A stretch of DNA of 64,000 nucleotides from Eutreptiella sp. 'Long Island Sound 2002' (GCA_964036045.1 OZ038379.1:113797604-113861603); one strand, 5' to 3'. Positions 32,451-44,419 are shown, counted from the first letter of the stretch. Program-made: numbers and translations. The notes: generated from the sequence alone by a model not told the origin.

Positions 32451-32860
32451 TAGGCCCCCCGCGGGCCCTCCTTACACGACTGCCACCGCCTCGGTGGGAC
32501 TCCCCGTCCCCCCCGGCTGGTGTGCCCGGGCAGTTGAGAACGGCTACCCCCAGAAGGCCCTCCTTGAGCACCGACAACCGCCTAGGTAGGACACCCGGTC
32601 CCCCCGGCCCGGTGTGCCCGGGCCGTAGCAAGCTGCTGCCCCCAAAGGCCCTCTTGGAGCGTCGACCAGCACCCGGGCAGGAATCCCCGTCCCCACGGGC
32701 TGGTGTGCCCGCGCCGCGGAGAACTTCTAGCCCCCGTACCTGGACCATTTGGGGACTGCTATCCCCCCCCTAGCTCTCTTTACGCGCCGGCCACCGCCTA
32801 GGCAAACCTCCCCATCCCCTAGGTTGGTGAGCCAGGACTTACCAAGGGGTGCCATCCTCC
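32451..32860. repeat. About 90-bp GC-rich satellite, block 2
   Basis: Three to four further units with CCCTCCTTGAGCACCGACAA, GACTCCCCGTCCCCCC and GTGTGCCCGGGC, more diverged than block 1. The array decays toward 32,860. Confidence 0.75.
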
Positions 32861-33591
32861 TTGAACGCCAGCCCCCCCCCCCAACCGAACCCGAGGGCAC
32901 CGCCCCATAGGGGCGCCGTGGCTTCCCCCCCTTTGGTGCTTCGCTAGTTGCAGCCGTACCGTGCGAAGGGGGACAACGCGATAAGCGTACCGATGCGGGG
33001 GCCCTTAAGGCTGGCCGCCGAAGGCCACCCAAGCAGGAGCTGAAGCGGAAGCCAGCGCCTTAGCAGTGGGCGACTCGGTTACCAGGGAGCGCAATGCCCA
33101 TGCATGAGTTGCCTTGCACGCCTCCCCTTTTTCCTAGTGCCCCCCAGTGACACAACATGGGTCCCTACAGCGCCCGCCACGCCTTCTGCACACCGCCCTC
33201 CCGTCCCGGGGGGCCCGCTAATTCCGCACCATGCGGGATCCCCAGGCTACGCCGGGGCACCCCCGTGGTATACCCATAGCCCCTACACGCCCCACTAGCC
33301 GGTGCTCGAGGTCTACCCGCGGCCGTGCCTACCCGGCATACTATCTACATGCACCGTGCTATGGGCTGCTCCAGCCCCCCCCCCCCCCCACCGCCCTCAC
33401 CACTGCCGCTGGTGCCACCCCCTGATCAGCGGGACTTGGAACTCGCCTTCCTGCGAGGCTATGTGGCAGGCATGGACGGCCGCTCCGAGAACCCATCGCC
33501 CCCCCAAGGGGCTGCGCAGCAGGCGCCTCAAGCGCGACATGACCCCGTAGCTAACATGGTCGGCAAGACGGCGCTGGCGCCTCAAGCACCG
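32861..33591. other. No gene recognised; C-rich
   Basis: Pro-rich plus-strand frames of up to 97 codons around a C14 tract at about 33,377. I see no domain or RNA gene. Confidence 0.35.
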
Positions 33592-33673
33592 CAGCTGCAA
33601 GTGTACCCACAGACATGACATCACAGAGCATACAACAGCACACGGCACCACACACCACAAGGTGCAGACACCA
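33592..33673 (-). repeat. Satellite fragment matching the inverted-repeat arm
   Basis: Almost identical to 20,885-20,970: GACATCACAGAGCATACAAC, CACCACACACCACAAGGTGC. It ends abruptly at ACACCA/TAGAGACG, where LINE coding sequence begins. Confidence 0.85.
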
Positions 33674-34454
33674 TAGAGACGTGTGACGGCACCCAAAAAA
33701 ACTTATACTGCCTGGACGAATCCCTGGCCAGTCCCAGTATCTGTACCCACTGATCAGAATGGGAAATCCCCAGCCAACCCCGTCTCTCCCAAAGGAGGAT
33801 GTGTTTCGTCAACCCATTCAAGCAGATCTCTGAATCTGTCACTATCGCCATGGGGTTAGCTCCAGTACATTGGCGCATGGCAAACAGGACTGCGCGCACC
33901 TCTACCCGGCCATTGGTATGTATCTCCTGGGGGTCCAGGGGGCACGCAAAGTTCCTCTCATCCCCGTCCCCGTAAAAACCCCCAAACCGTGCCTGCTCCC
34001 ACCCCCGTACCCTTTTGGAGGATCCATCCGTAAATACGACATCCCAACCCTTTTCTTGCAACACCCCGAGTGCAGTTAGGGTCTGCTCGATGCGATGTGC
34101 GTACTTCTGCTTTTTCCACCCGGTTCTCACTCCCGCTGTCAGGGACGGGACAGGTCTCGGTCCCTTGGGGGACCTCCGTTTCGCGCCCAGTCGCCGCGTG
34201 CGCTGCCACTCTAGCAAGTTATCCAAATACGGTCGCAACTCCGCTCGCGGCAGGGTGGGGTTTTGCAAATGGAGCCACACCCGCAGCTCACACACCAAAG
34301 CCGCTACAAACTCAAAAACGGTAAACAAAGTCCCCATGAACAATCGCTGGCACCGCGGTGACCAGGCCGTGGCCAATCCAGCCCAATACACGAGACCCTG
34401 CGTGGTGGTTAGGCTCAGCTCTGACTGGCGATACGGCAAGTGTTTCACTGCCAC
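33674..34454 (-). CDS. LINE C-terminal region with RNase H, uninterrupted but truncated
   Basis: The best-preserved RNase H in the window: one open minus frame of about 260 codons. After a linker with TTTQGLVYWAGLATAWSPRC come VVFTDGSSKRVRGW (first Asp), NGRVEVRAVLFAM (Glu), MAIVTDSEICLNGL (second Asp) and KFFWVPSHVS (His). It ends there because satellite DNA is fused to it at about 33,673, so the last acidic residue and C terminus are missing. Related to the copy at 58.5-59.4 kb. Probably a LINE 3' portion; no RT is adjacent. Confidence 0.8.
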
Positions 34455-34466
34455 CCACCCCCCTCA

Positions 34467-34770
34467 TATTTGAAATTGGCTCATATTTCATTGACGAAAT
34501 GCACCTGTGAACCAAAAAAAAGAACACCCTCCCACACCCCTGAGTTCAACCCCCCGCCCCAAGGTTGTTGTGAACCCCCCCCCCCGCTGAGAAATCTGTG
34601 ACGAAATCAAAGACGCCCCCCCCCAAACAAACGCTTGAAGGAAGGGCAGCCCCACAGTGCATGTGCCTATGGCAAAATGTGTGAGTGCATGTGCGTGTCT
34701 GTGTGTGTGGGAGCACATATGACCAGACATGTACCAAATGTGATGGTATCTATATGTCTATGTGTCAGGG
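34467..34770 (+). repeat. Dispersed repeat R, copy 2
   Basis: Reverse complement of 19,060-19,370 over about 300 bp, including ATTTGAAATTGGCTCAT at its start, a C11 tract, ACGCTTGAAGGAAGGGCAGC and GGGAGCACATATGACCAGAC. It directly abuts the RNase H fragment at 34,454. Confidence 0.8.
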
Positions 34771-34957
34771 ACCATGCACCCTCCCGCATTCGTGTCCGTT
34801 ACTTGCCAAATGTGCGTGCATGTTTTCGTTATAGCCTTCTTCTAGGCTTGCTCTAGTGTGTTCGTTGCTATGAGTGTATGTGCCATGCACCCCCCAGCCC
34901 ACCGTGATAATTTGTTATTTGTGTTCTACCTAAGCTACAAGTCCAGGCTCTGATATC

Positions 34958-34997
34958 GTTCTAGTATTGATCTCGGCTAGAACATCTATACTAGAAC
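34958..34997. repeat. GTTCTAG/CTAGAAC hairpin module, copy 3
   Basis: GTTCTAGTAT (34,958-34,967) and ATACTAGAAC (34,988-34,997) are inverted repeats, with GGCTAGAAC between and TTCTAGGCTAGAA just after. It lies about 190 bp beyond repeat R copy 2, as copy 1 does beyond R copy 1. Confidence 0.65.
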
Positions 34998-34999
34998 TT

Positions 35000-35600
35000 C
35001 TAGGCTAGAAGGAAATTGGGTCTTCGAGCGTGTACCAAGGGATGCACCCGTCTCACAGGCATGTCTGGTCTCAGCACTCGTGTGCCACGTTGAGACTCCC
35101 GACGGTAAGGAGACCATAAAGTTGTTTGAATGTTGGCACTGGCTGGGTCTAGGACTTGGTCACATATGGAATGGGGTGGAAAACATTGGTGTCCATGACA
35201 TGGGCCAATCACTTCCCCGATAGTGTCGGAATTATCAATTGGCCGATCAAAGTTGGTTAGGGCATAATGTTGATACTATAGCCAAGTTGGACAACCACAT
35301 TGCTACAAATACCAAGTGAGGAAAAATAGGAAGAGAACACAGAACCGGATCGGAGAAAAAGAAGGGGCCATTAGAGCGCAAAAACGACGACCAATAACAG
35401 TGTAAGGTATTACTGTCGTCAACATTGCTACTACAAGAGTGCTTTCCAGAATAGCATGGCACTATCAATGTCGTATTTTGCATGTTTTGTTGGGATGCGC
35501 CTCAAACATCATTCAAACTGCGACAATATGTGATAAGAAGAAATGCTATAAACAACGTTGCTATGAATAAAATCGAGTCAAGGGCCAGCCCATACAGTGC
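35000..35600. other. No gene recognised
   Basis: Mixed-composition DNA with only short open frames. I see no repeat or motif. Confidence 0.4.
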
Positions 35601-35609
35601 AAGGAATCA

Positions 35610-36110
35610 TGGCGCCGCAAGGCGCCGCAATGATACGGGATGGTTGGCAGAACATGAACGCTTACTAATAATGAGCACCCAAGGCAAAGGATTGTGCCAG
35701 GCATGGCGCCGCTAGGCGCCTGAACATCAATGAATGGGCTCTGGCGACGAGGGCTGAAGTACCCTAACGTACAACAAACGGACAGTGCACATTGCAAAAA
35801 AGAGATACCTTACCGGGAGATACCCAAGTATTCTATGATGACAACACCTGTACAACTCATTTGGAGCCGCCTCAAGCTAGGCCATAGAATATGCCGGCCA
35901 CCCGTACAGGGCGCTCCGGGTCTCGAACCAGCGCTCCCCGGCCCACGGGAGTAGCGCACTACGGTTGTACTATGACGATGGTTACTGCAATGAAACATGG
36001 CGCCGCAAGGCACCGCAACGATACAAGCTGGCCTCGCCAGACCATCGGTGCCAAACCACTTCAGAGACCAACGGCAGACAATTGCGTCAAAAGTGGCGCC
36101 GCGAGGCGCC
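35610..36110. repeat. Four GGCGCCGC-N-AGGCGCC hairpin motifs
   Basis: Near-palindromic 16-17 bp sequences at 35,610-35,626, 35,704-35,720, 35,999-36,014 (one mismatch, GGCACC) and 36,095-36,110. Flanking bases are partly shared (CATGGCGCCGCAAGGC, CAAYGATAC), suggesting copies of one small unit. The SINE at 35,741-35,985 lies between the second and third. Confidence 0.65.
35741..35985 (-). mobile_element. tRNA-derived SINE, copy 2
   Basis: Matches copy 1 (23.57 kb) along about 245 bp. B box GGTTCGAGACC at 35,919-35,929 and A box-like AGTACAACCGTAGTGCGCTA at about 35,953-35,972 on the minus strand. The tail GTACGTTAGGGTACTTCAGC is the part that resembles LINE A's 3' region. It is not flanked by LINE sequence here, so the tail belongs to the SINE. 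Confidence 0.75.
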
Positions 36111-36588
36111 GGAAATCTGTGCCCCATCAGCTACCCGAAAGAAATGCAAAATACAACTGGTTGCAGAAAGCAGGGACTCTGCGTCGCTGTCGGAAAATGA
36201 ACTCATAGAAAAATCCTCCGCAGCTGGGGTGTCAAATATGTAGACCGGGATGGAGGTGCGGTCCGGCGTACACTGTGCCTAGTGTGAGGAGGATGAAACA
36301 TCATTTTCACACAGCATCTCTTGCTCATTGCATTCCCCTGAGCCGTCTTCCTGTTGCAGGGATGGCTCGGCATCATCACTGTGCACAATGGAATGCACTG
36401 AATTGTCCACCAATGAATCAAATTGCAATTGCCTGCGAACACAAGTGTCATCTCGGGAAGCTAAATGGAAGCCCCTCCGGACAACATTCGCCGGGGATTC
36501 GCTTGTAAAAGGAAATCAAGGAGATGTGACAGGCACTAGGGTACCATCCAACAGCAGGCACCACACAGTCTCCAGGACGAGAATCAGG

Positions 36589-37075
36589 CTACGGGCACAA
36601 GCCATTCTTCTGTCGCCCTTGCTCTGCCAGGGTGTTGGCCTTTTCATTACCACAAATTCCTATATGCGACGGGACATGGAGCCACTTCAAATCAACACAT
36701 ACACATTCAATCAGTGCCAGGACTTTGGACGACAACCCCGAATCAGCGACCAGGCCAAAAGCCCCACGCCACCCATGGCGCCGCCAGTTCTGCGCACCAC
36801 CGGGGGCCCCTTTGAACACAGACTCTGAGTCGGCAACAATCAGGCTTTTGTCGTGGTTCAACATAGGGATGATATCAGTGAGTACAAAGTAATTTGCATA
36901 CAGCTCTGCACCATTATTGGTCTGCCTGCACACCCGCGGCACTGGATACGCATATGTGAGGGGCTGTTCTGTGTGCACATATTTTCCAAAGCCTCCTACC
37001 ACACCAATCACATCATAGTGATTTGAAGAGCCATCAGCATAAATAGCGACATAGCCCTGCTGTAGGAACCAATGA
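36589..37075 (-). pseudogene. RNase H domain of LINE D
   Basis: A minus-strand domain with all four catalytic features: YVAIYADGSSNHYDV (Asp), NNGAELYANYFVL (Glu), SLIVADSESVFKGA (Asp) and KWLHVPSHIGICGNEKANTL (His and final acidic region, Asn for Asp). It then reads AEQGR. A stop just upstream (near 37,085) separates it from the preceding finger region. Could be active as a domain, but no RT is attached. Distinct from copies A and B. Confidence 0.8.
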
Positions 37076-37209
37076 ATTCACGGGAGTTGTTGCTGGAGAT
37101 ACTCCTCCTTATTGCTCTGACGCTTTTGCGCCTTGACCAAGAATTTGGTCGGGGGGGGGGGGGGGGTTGAAGTGAGATCGATACCGTGGGGTGCTTGAGG
37201 GTGCCGCTG

Positions 37210-37874
37210 TCATCTAAGGATTCTGGTGCGTGCAAAAATTGAATAATGTGACTGCCAAACGAATCTTGATGCATGGATGATACCAGGGAAAGCATGTGCC
37301 GCCAATAACCAACGAAGTAAGACCACATGGCGTTGTGGTAGGACACCGCCACGCGTCACTCGAACCAAACATCGCACACGCCACGTTGCCCAACGGGCAG
37401 CCCACAGGACCACAGAAAGGGATGACTGCAATAGGATAACCGGCGAGGCAGCTAGTAACTCAAATGGCGTGTACAACACTTCACGAACCATAACATCAGC
37501 AAAACAATGTGACACAATCTTGCCGCCAGGCAAAGGTATTTACACCGTGATAGCACATGTTCATGAGTTTCCTTAACTGCACATATGGGGCACGACATAG
37601 GTTCACGGAGCCATGGATGTAGGCGTTCCATGGTTTTCAAATTCAGCCACAGGGATTCCTTGACAAAGTCCCGCAAGATGGGAGTCATAAAGGGAGAATG
37701 CAGGACCGTCCAAGTCTCCGCCAACTGCCGGCACTCCACTATTGTTTGCTGATTGAGGTACCGCAGCATTGCCGCACTAAACCACCAAGACCACATGCCG
37801 ATAACGGTGTAAAAGGGCTTCGAACACGACCTCTGGTGCGCATAAGTAATAAGCCCCTGCGCACACTCACACAC
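37210..37874 (-). pseudogene. Cys/His finger and linker of LINE D
   Basis: Minus-strand LREPMSCPICAVKETHEHVL then SRCKYL gives CxxC...HxxxxxC, the zf-RVT pattern. Farther on, another frame reads SVVLWAARWATWRVRC, the conserved linker also seen in copies A, B and at 34.4 and 59.3 kb. This leads into the RNase H at 37.07 kb. A G16 tract at 37,151-37,166 lies between. No RT was found upstream of 37,874. Confidence 0.7.
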
Positions 37875-37899
37875 AGTGCGAAGCTAGGATGGCCCGTTG

Positions 37900-39440
37900 C
37901 TTGGCATCAAAGGTGGTTATGAAACAAAATTTGTCATAGGAATTCTGGGGTCTACAAGAAAAATTAGCACCCATATTTGTGCAACCACAGAGGGGTTTTG
38001 CACCGGTCTCTTGCCATAACAGTTCGGACCTAGATTTAGGAAAAGCAAAATGACACACAGCTAGAAAAACGTGCATAAGGCAAATTAGGAAGACCCCCAA
38101 AAAAAATGATACATAGGTTTGTATGTGGCGACATATGAACCAACCCAAAACATGGTGGGTCCCTAGGGTCGCTGCTATTGGTGCAGCTACTATTCTCCCT
38201 TGAATCTGCGTCTTGCCGAGCCCCCCCCCCGCCCCCGCCTTCAGCGCTTGTAGGCGAAGCTTGCTTCTTCGTGCCTTCTTCTGCATCCCGGTTTCAATTC
38301 CTCGTTGGGCACCGCGCTTTTCAACATCCATCTGGAGGACTTATCCTTAACGAAGACATATCAAGCCTGCCCCCGGCGGCGTGCGAGCACCCACTTCTTT
38401 TCCTGCCATCGATTTGCCACACCAGGTTCTTGCAGTCCTTCTGAGCTGCTTGCACGGTGTATGGCCCATGCTTGCACCTCTCATGGGTGTGCTAGTTCCA
38501 ACCCGTTGGTGCCACAAACTCGTGTGGAAGCTCCGATTCCTTGGCAGGGTACTCTAGCGCAGGATGAACATGATGATAGTCGGACTTTTTCCCCAACAAC
38601 ATCTGTTTCGACTCATTTAGACTCAAGGTTAGGGTGCACAAACAGCCAACCCTTTCAAGATCATAGCTATCAAACTAGCTGCCCCTTGCTCCTGCACCCA
38701 TGCCTAGCTGCAACTCAACGGTGAAAGCAGATCAACTTTGAGCAATCCAATGGGAGATGGTTTGCGTAATAGGCGCGCAAAATGCACCCTTCGATTCCGA
38801 ATGGATGTGTAAGCAATTTTCATGTTGGGGCAATTGTTATTTGCCAAAATAGGAGAGCCATTTCTGCGCACTCATTCGTTTGACGTGTGGGGTACCAATG
38901 CATGGAGGCGCGCATACGCAATTATCCTTCCCCCTGCGTCATGTGTGACATGGAAGTCAATATTAGGCCAAAATCCATATACCGGCCACTGTTTCTTTTG
39001 CCCAATTTTCTTTATTCTTGCGACACCGGATATAGTTCAAGCTGCGAGGCCAATGGTGTACGTGGGCACCCGGGACCGGGTCATATGTATAGCAAGAATT
39101 TGTAAACCTTCAGCTTCATGCGTGCCAGGCATGCCGCCATGCGGGTACGCAGTGAGGGAGCAATTCCTTGCTACGGTACACGAAATACACACGTGTAATT
39201 TGCCAGAGCTCAGAGAAACCCACCTGTCAAGGACTCTGAAGGCAAAGCGTAGTGTAAAGGGGGGGGGGAAGCAGAATTTGAACAATCCGAAAAACATGTC
39301 CCAAATCAATGTGGGGGGAAATGAAGTCTCATCCATGACGGTTCAGTCAGGCAAATAGGTAATGTTGTAACCCTTGAGGCGCCTGCATGGTGAGTGTAGC
39401 ACAGTGGGGATCGTTGCAGTTGTGCGACACACGAATGCCC
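37900..39440. other. Unassigned; two plus-strand open frames
   Basis: Plus-strand frames of 139 codons (38,305-38,724) and 178 codons (38,822-39,358) are the longest here. The second has a Lys/Asn-rich C terminus (KAKRSVKGGGKQNLNN). Neither shows a motif I recognise and both could be chance. Minus frames are no clearer. Confidence 0.25.
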
Positions 39441-39444
39441 TCTC

Positions 39445-40230
39445 TCATGGGAGCCTGCGCGCTTGCAGGGCAGACCACCGGGGGAAGGCTTTTGTTTGTG
39501 CTCGAGAAGGAGGCGCCAGACATAGTCCGCTTCCGCGGCCAAGTGGCGCTCTTTGTAGGCCCGGGCGTAGGTCAAGCAATGATCCGCCGTCTGAGTTCAT
39601 GGAGTGGCTTGTGCCGCTAGGTGCTGCTAGGTGCTTTGAGATGCCCCGTGAGACAAGAAGATGAACTTTTCGCCACCCATCTGCAACAGTGGTGATAGCA
39701 CAGTTCACGCAGCCTGGCCTCACATTTACTGCTTATTCCCCGGGAAAACCTTCACAGAAGAGGTAAGGTAAACTTGTTCCATTCCTTGAAACGACGTGTG
39801 CAGCCACTGGTTGATGGCTCGCAAAAAGTACATTACCATGGTCCCCCAATCGATGTACCGCTAACGGGCCATCGCTAGATGATGCGGAGTGCCCCCCCCC
39901 CCCCCCCGGATCGTCTGCATCAACCCGGTGTTGACGGCACACGGCCCCACATGCAGCGATAATGTGGGGAGGTATGGATGCAATTATGCATTAAAGTCAA
40001 GCACGGAGGTGACAACCTGCTCCCTCATGACCAGGGACGTACGTGCCAGCGAGTGCTGGAACTGGAAACGCATGCCTAGCATGGTAGTGCGCCATGCGCC
40101 TAGGACCTTCTCATGCCACTGGGTGAGGCGACGTGCCCATAGGGTGAGATGGCACTGCGCCCAAATATTCGCGGCGAGGTCTTGCCGGGCAAATGTCAAC
40201 AGTAGGTGGGCACGGGCCACATCACTCATG
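39445..40230 (-). pseudogene. Linker and possible zinc finger at the 3' side of LINE E
   Basis: Minus-strand ARAHLLLTFARQDLAANIW and CHLTLWARRLTQWHEKVLGA resemble the WxARxxxW linker of the other LINEs. GCVNCAITTVADGWRKVHLL at about 39.7 kb has CxxC..H spacing. The order relative to RNase H differs from A and B, so the assignment is uncertain. Confidence 0.3.
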
Positions 40231-41012
40231 GTACATGGGGACACAGGGTCCGGATCTTTGGGGGGGGGGGGAGGGAGTGCAAAAGTGGGAGGAGACATTC
40301 TCCTAAACGCGCGCACGACGCGGGACTCAAATCTGAGGCAACAAGTGCAGGAGTGCATTGTAGGTGTCCATGGTGGCAGTTTTCGTGAGGAGTGTGCGTG
40401 CCCCAGCATCCGGGGTGTGAGCCTCCCGCTTTGGGCCTTTTTTGTGTTTTCCCGGCCGCCTCGGTTTGTAGTTGAACTTCGCCCAAGGCATCCACACGGG
40501 GGGAGCATTGGATTGCTGTCCGGCGCAGCAACGTGTAACACACCGGTGTAACATTAGCTTTTTGTGTGTCTGCGTCGGGAGCCATCGGCGACATGGGAAG
40601 GGGCGGCCGAAGGAGGATAGGCCCCTACATCATGTGATATTGGTGCCACGCTTCCTAGTAACGCAGGTATATGCTCTGTGGTGGTAGGATGATGTCTACA
40701 AAAATTTTTGGAACATGCAGTTTAGAGATCTTTGGCGGATCCTCTCGGGCTTGGGAAAGGAGCCATTGCTGGACCAAGTCGGCATGTGGGCCCCAAGTGC
40801 GAACCGATTCCTGCACAAACACCGGGCGCCCGACGGCCCGGTGGATCGGGCGGGCATGTGGTGTGCCGTAGTTTGTGTCGTAGCAAAGTCCACATTCAAC
40901 TTTGGTCTCAAGTGGGGGGGGGGGGGGGGGCAACAAATATTGCCCCTAAGCCTTTGTAGCCACGCTTGGTCGTGTGCCGCGCGCAGTGGGAGGCGCGTGT
41001 CATAGTACAACC

Positions 41013-41651
41013 CTAAGCGAGTTGGGTATGGACACAACGCCGTGACATGTTTCTGCCCGGGATAGAAGCCTGTTTGCCCACTAGAGAGATGCTAGAGGGG
41101 GAGGTAGGGGTGTACAAGGGCAAAGGCAGGGTTGTGGCAAGCTTTGCCAACCGGTCTAGGTCATCATTGCGTGGGATATCGGCGCATTGCGGCGCGCTAC
41201 GAACATAAGAAATCTTCCGGTGGCTTGGGGTCCAACGCACGTTAATGGCTTTCTAGTGGATTACATGGGTGTCCATCTCGCGGAGCTCAATATCCAACGC
41301 CTACCACTGGTGCTGGTGTGGTCTAGGGGGATAATCTACCACTGCCTTTTTGGCAAGGGTGATGGTGGACCTAGAGGGGCTATCGTTGTAGCCACACATA
41401 GTCACATCAACTGGAGCACATGGGAGGTATGTGGGGCATGGACACGGGCAATCTGTTGGTAGAGACCGAATGTGATCGCCACACCCCCCCTGGGCCCCCC
41501 TTGCTCGCATATGGAAAACTTGCGGAACCACGAGTTTAATGCCGTCATCGTGCCACTCCCCTACTAATAGGGGTTGGCCTTTGAAGGAGGCCTCAACTTC
41601 TGCTTCCAGTGATGGGGTGTACCCCTCTACAACGTCCCCATACTCGAGCAC
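41013..41651 (-). pseudogene. RNase H C-terminal part of LINE E
   Basis: Minus-strand NVRWTPSHRKISYV followed by CADIPRNDDLDRLAKLATT matches the HxP..N..D.LA end of RNase H, with Thr-Pro-Ser-His as the His motif. Upstream, 41,651-41,301 reads on in another frame without clear DGS or Glu motifs. One in-frame TAG precedes KAINVRW. Confidence 0.5.
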
Positions 41652-42253
41652 ACACCCTGTCGGTGTGCATGAGTGGTGTTTCCGTGCATATTCTAGCTGA
41701 CCGACCGTTGGTTACCAGGAGTCCAGCAACCGGCCTTCCTCCGCGTTCCCGCTACCGTACATCTGTGACTCTCCCGAGTGTCGCCGAATGCAGTGCAGAG
41801 AGATCCTTGCCATGGTACCTAAGGGCTGCAACGGGGCCACGTAGGCTACCATGGGTGTCTAGATTTGTGGTATGGGTGATGCTAGGTGGATAGGGGAACA
41901 GCTGGGGGTGGACCCGCATCGCGTGCGGCATATTGGTGACACATTTACGTATGGAAGCACAATATAGCCCCCTCACCTCTTTGGGGGGGGGGGCGTTCCT
42001 CAAAAGTGGTCCTGCAATGTAGCCTCCATGCTGTTGAGTTCATGGACGAATTCACAGATTAAGACATCTATGTGGTACAGGTTGTTATTAAAGGGGAGGA
42101 GGACAACGCGACGTGCCCACAACGGAAACAGAACAATATTTCAAAGATGTGCCCGTTCACATTCCATCAAGCGAACTAACTTGTACTAGGTTAGCTCGGA
42201 GTGCAGCAAGCCCTGCTAGTTCCACCTAGCCTAGTGGGCCCAAGATAGGTGGG

Positions 42254-43423
42254 CTAAAAGATGGCCGACCTAATGGAGCGTGGGGGGGGGGGGGGGTCAC
42301 TCTTTCCCACATCATGGTCTCGTTCATGGGGGACGTGAGTTCTTTTGTAAATTTCTGTTTTGGAAGTTGTTACGCGAAATCCAAGCAAAGTGCCGACACG
42401 AGGCACCTTAGACAACACTCGTTGTGTGGTCTCCGCATTTGGAGATATCAATGCAATATCGCCCATGTAGAGAAAAAAATCAATGGCTGGGAAGAGGCGG
42501 GAAAGAGTGCAATGAAACCTCTGGTGCACAAAACAAAACAAGAGGGGGCAGAGAGGACAGGGCTCCTTGACGCCTCATGTTGGGCGGGACATCTAGCACT
42601 GGCAATCCGCCATGAACCAGCATCGCGTGTGTTCGTGTGCATTGCGCAACATGGAGGTCATGGTGGGCGAGGCACCTACCTTGTACATGGTCTGCCACAT
42701 GAAAGGGTGGGGGGAGCTCCGAAATGTTTTGGGGATTTGGTGCACCACAATGTGAGGATCTCCCGCAAAGTGCAGAGATATTGCTCCACAGGGCCATGGC
42801 CATAGCAGGATGTCGCTTGGAACCCGCTGCCTCTTGGCGGGACAAGACATTACACATCGGGTGCTTCACGCGCAAGAGCATCAATTCAGATAGCATTTGG
42901 TACGTACACGAAAGAATCACACTAGCCCTGTATTTGCTCGCATTTCGGGAGTCTCCCTTCGTGTATAGAAGGGTAGGTGTTAGTCCAAAATTGTGGCATC
43001 GTCCTTGAGGCTCACACCCTACATACGTGCTGATACAAGATTCATAGGGCATACTTAGCGAGCGAGCCCAAGAGATGTGGAGGGGCATGATCCATCCCAG
43101 CCAAGTTTCGCCTTAGGGTTATTTAGGCAGAACGAGAATTCTCCCCAAGTCAAGGAATCGCCGAAACTGTTGGCGTGTTCTCGAAATGCCTCCCGTAGGA
43201 GTGCCTTAGCCTCTTCGGGGCCCCACGGAGGGTCCCCCGCAAAGCGGGGGAGCTTGAGCACAGTAGAGTCTGGGGAGGGTGAAATGAAGAAGCTTTCCAA
43301 GGGGCGCAAGAGATAGGAGCCCAGTTCTCGTACAACCTCCCCTAACGCCTTGACAGCCGACTTGCAGAACCAGTCGAGACGCTTCATGACCTCCTTGTGG
43401 CGGCACTTTTGCGTGTGCCCCAT
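42254..43423 (-). pseudogene. Reverse transcriptase of LINE E
   Basis: Motifs: LTWGEFSFCLNNPKAKLGWD (KxPGxDG region, degraded), NFGLTPTLLYTKGDSRNASK (KKGD..YR region), GVKEPCPLCPLLFCFV (motif B, GVRQGCPLSPLLF-like) and FFLYMGDIALISPNAETTQR (motif C YADD changed to YMGD), then GFRVTTSKTEIYK. At least three minus frames are used. A G15 tract lies at the C-terminal edge (42,282-42,296). Confidence 0.75.
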
Positions 43424-43784
43424 CGGTGGAGCACATCAGTGTTACGGGGATTGGCTTTTAACTCGGAGCGCGATGGCAAGTCGGTGGTGTCCTCTTTTGG
43501 TCTCGGTTTGGGCCTAGCTCAGACACATTCCTAGATGTCGTGCAAAATGTTTTCAGATTGGGAGTGGGGACGAGCATGTGCTAGGAGTTTTTGAAGCCAC
43601 CAAGTAAAGTAGGCCCAAGAATCTCGGCATGTCCTTGCGGCCCAAGTGAAGTATGTTAGGGGTCGCGGTACGCCATGGCTCAGCCGCACACAACGCCACA
43701 TCGGAATGCATGACCAACACAGCATGGTCCCCGGCTATCATGGTCCCCGACTCAGGGAAACTGGTTAGGGTACTGTTGAAGGCA

Positions 43785-44416
43785 TTACGAGGTGGCGGTG
43801 AAAACATCCGAGATAAAGCAAAGGACTATAAAGGCATCAACACGCTTGCCCCCCCCGGATGTGGGGTGGGGTTTGACGGGAGTTTGGAGAACACAGTACA
43901 TGTTATCCATGAGCATCGAGCATTGGGGCACACTGTGGCACACGCGCCAATGGAGAGGGAGTGTGTCCCAAATGGCGCCGTTGAAATCCCCCCCAACAAT
44001 CACCGGGAGCAGGAGTTTGCTCAGCCGATTACCAAACGTGGCCCCCGCTCTACAACGGTGACTCGACTCCATTAATTCACAATGAGAAACCGGGCCACCC
44101 TTGGCAGCTTGAGACGAAGCGCCATGCCATGCTTTGCACGCGTTGTTGGATGAGCTCATGAACGAGAAAAAGCATCTTGGGCGACACATCATCAAAGAAA
44201 AGTGGTAAGTACTTAGAGTAGGCACCGGCCCTGTAGGCCATTCATTCCGTGCCAGAGCGGAATCACACCTCCTCGAAGCAGACACACTGGGTTCGAATGC
44301 TCCGGTACCGTGAAGCAATTTACCCCAGCCTCGTCTACTAAACTGTGGTGCCCCCACATTGTGCGTGAAAAGGTGCATCGTGCACCATGGGGGGCGCGGT
44401 TGGGGTTCCACATCAT
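43785..44416 (-). pseudogene. APE-type endonuclease of LINE E
   Basis: A minus frame to 44,411 contains KLLLPVIVGGDFNGAIWDTL (canonical GDFN metal/DNA-binding motif) and GGGKRVDAFIVL (R-[IV]-D motif before the catalytic His region). An overlapping frame has MMWNPNRAPHGARCTF. The N-terminal Asn and Glu motifs were not located, so it is partial or frameshifted. Confidence 0.7.
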
Positions 44417-44419
44417 GAC

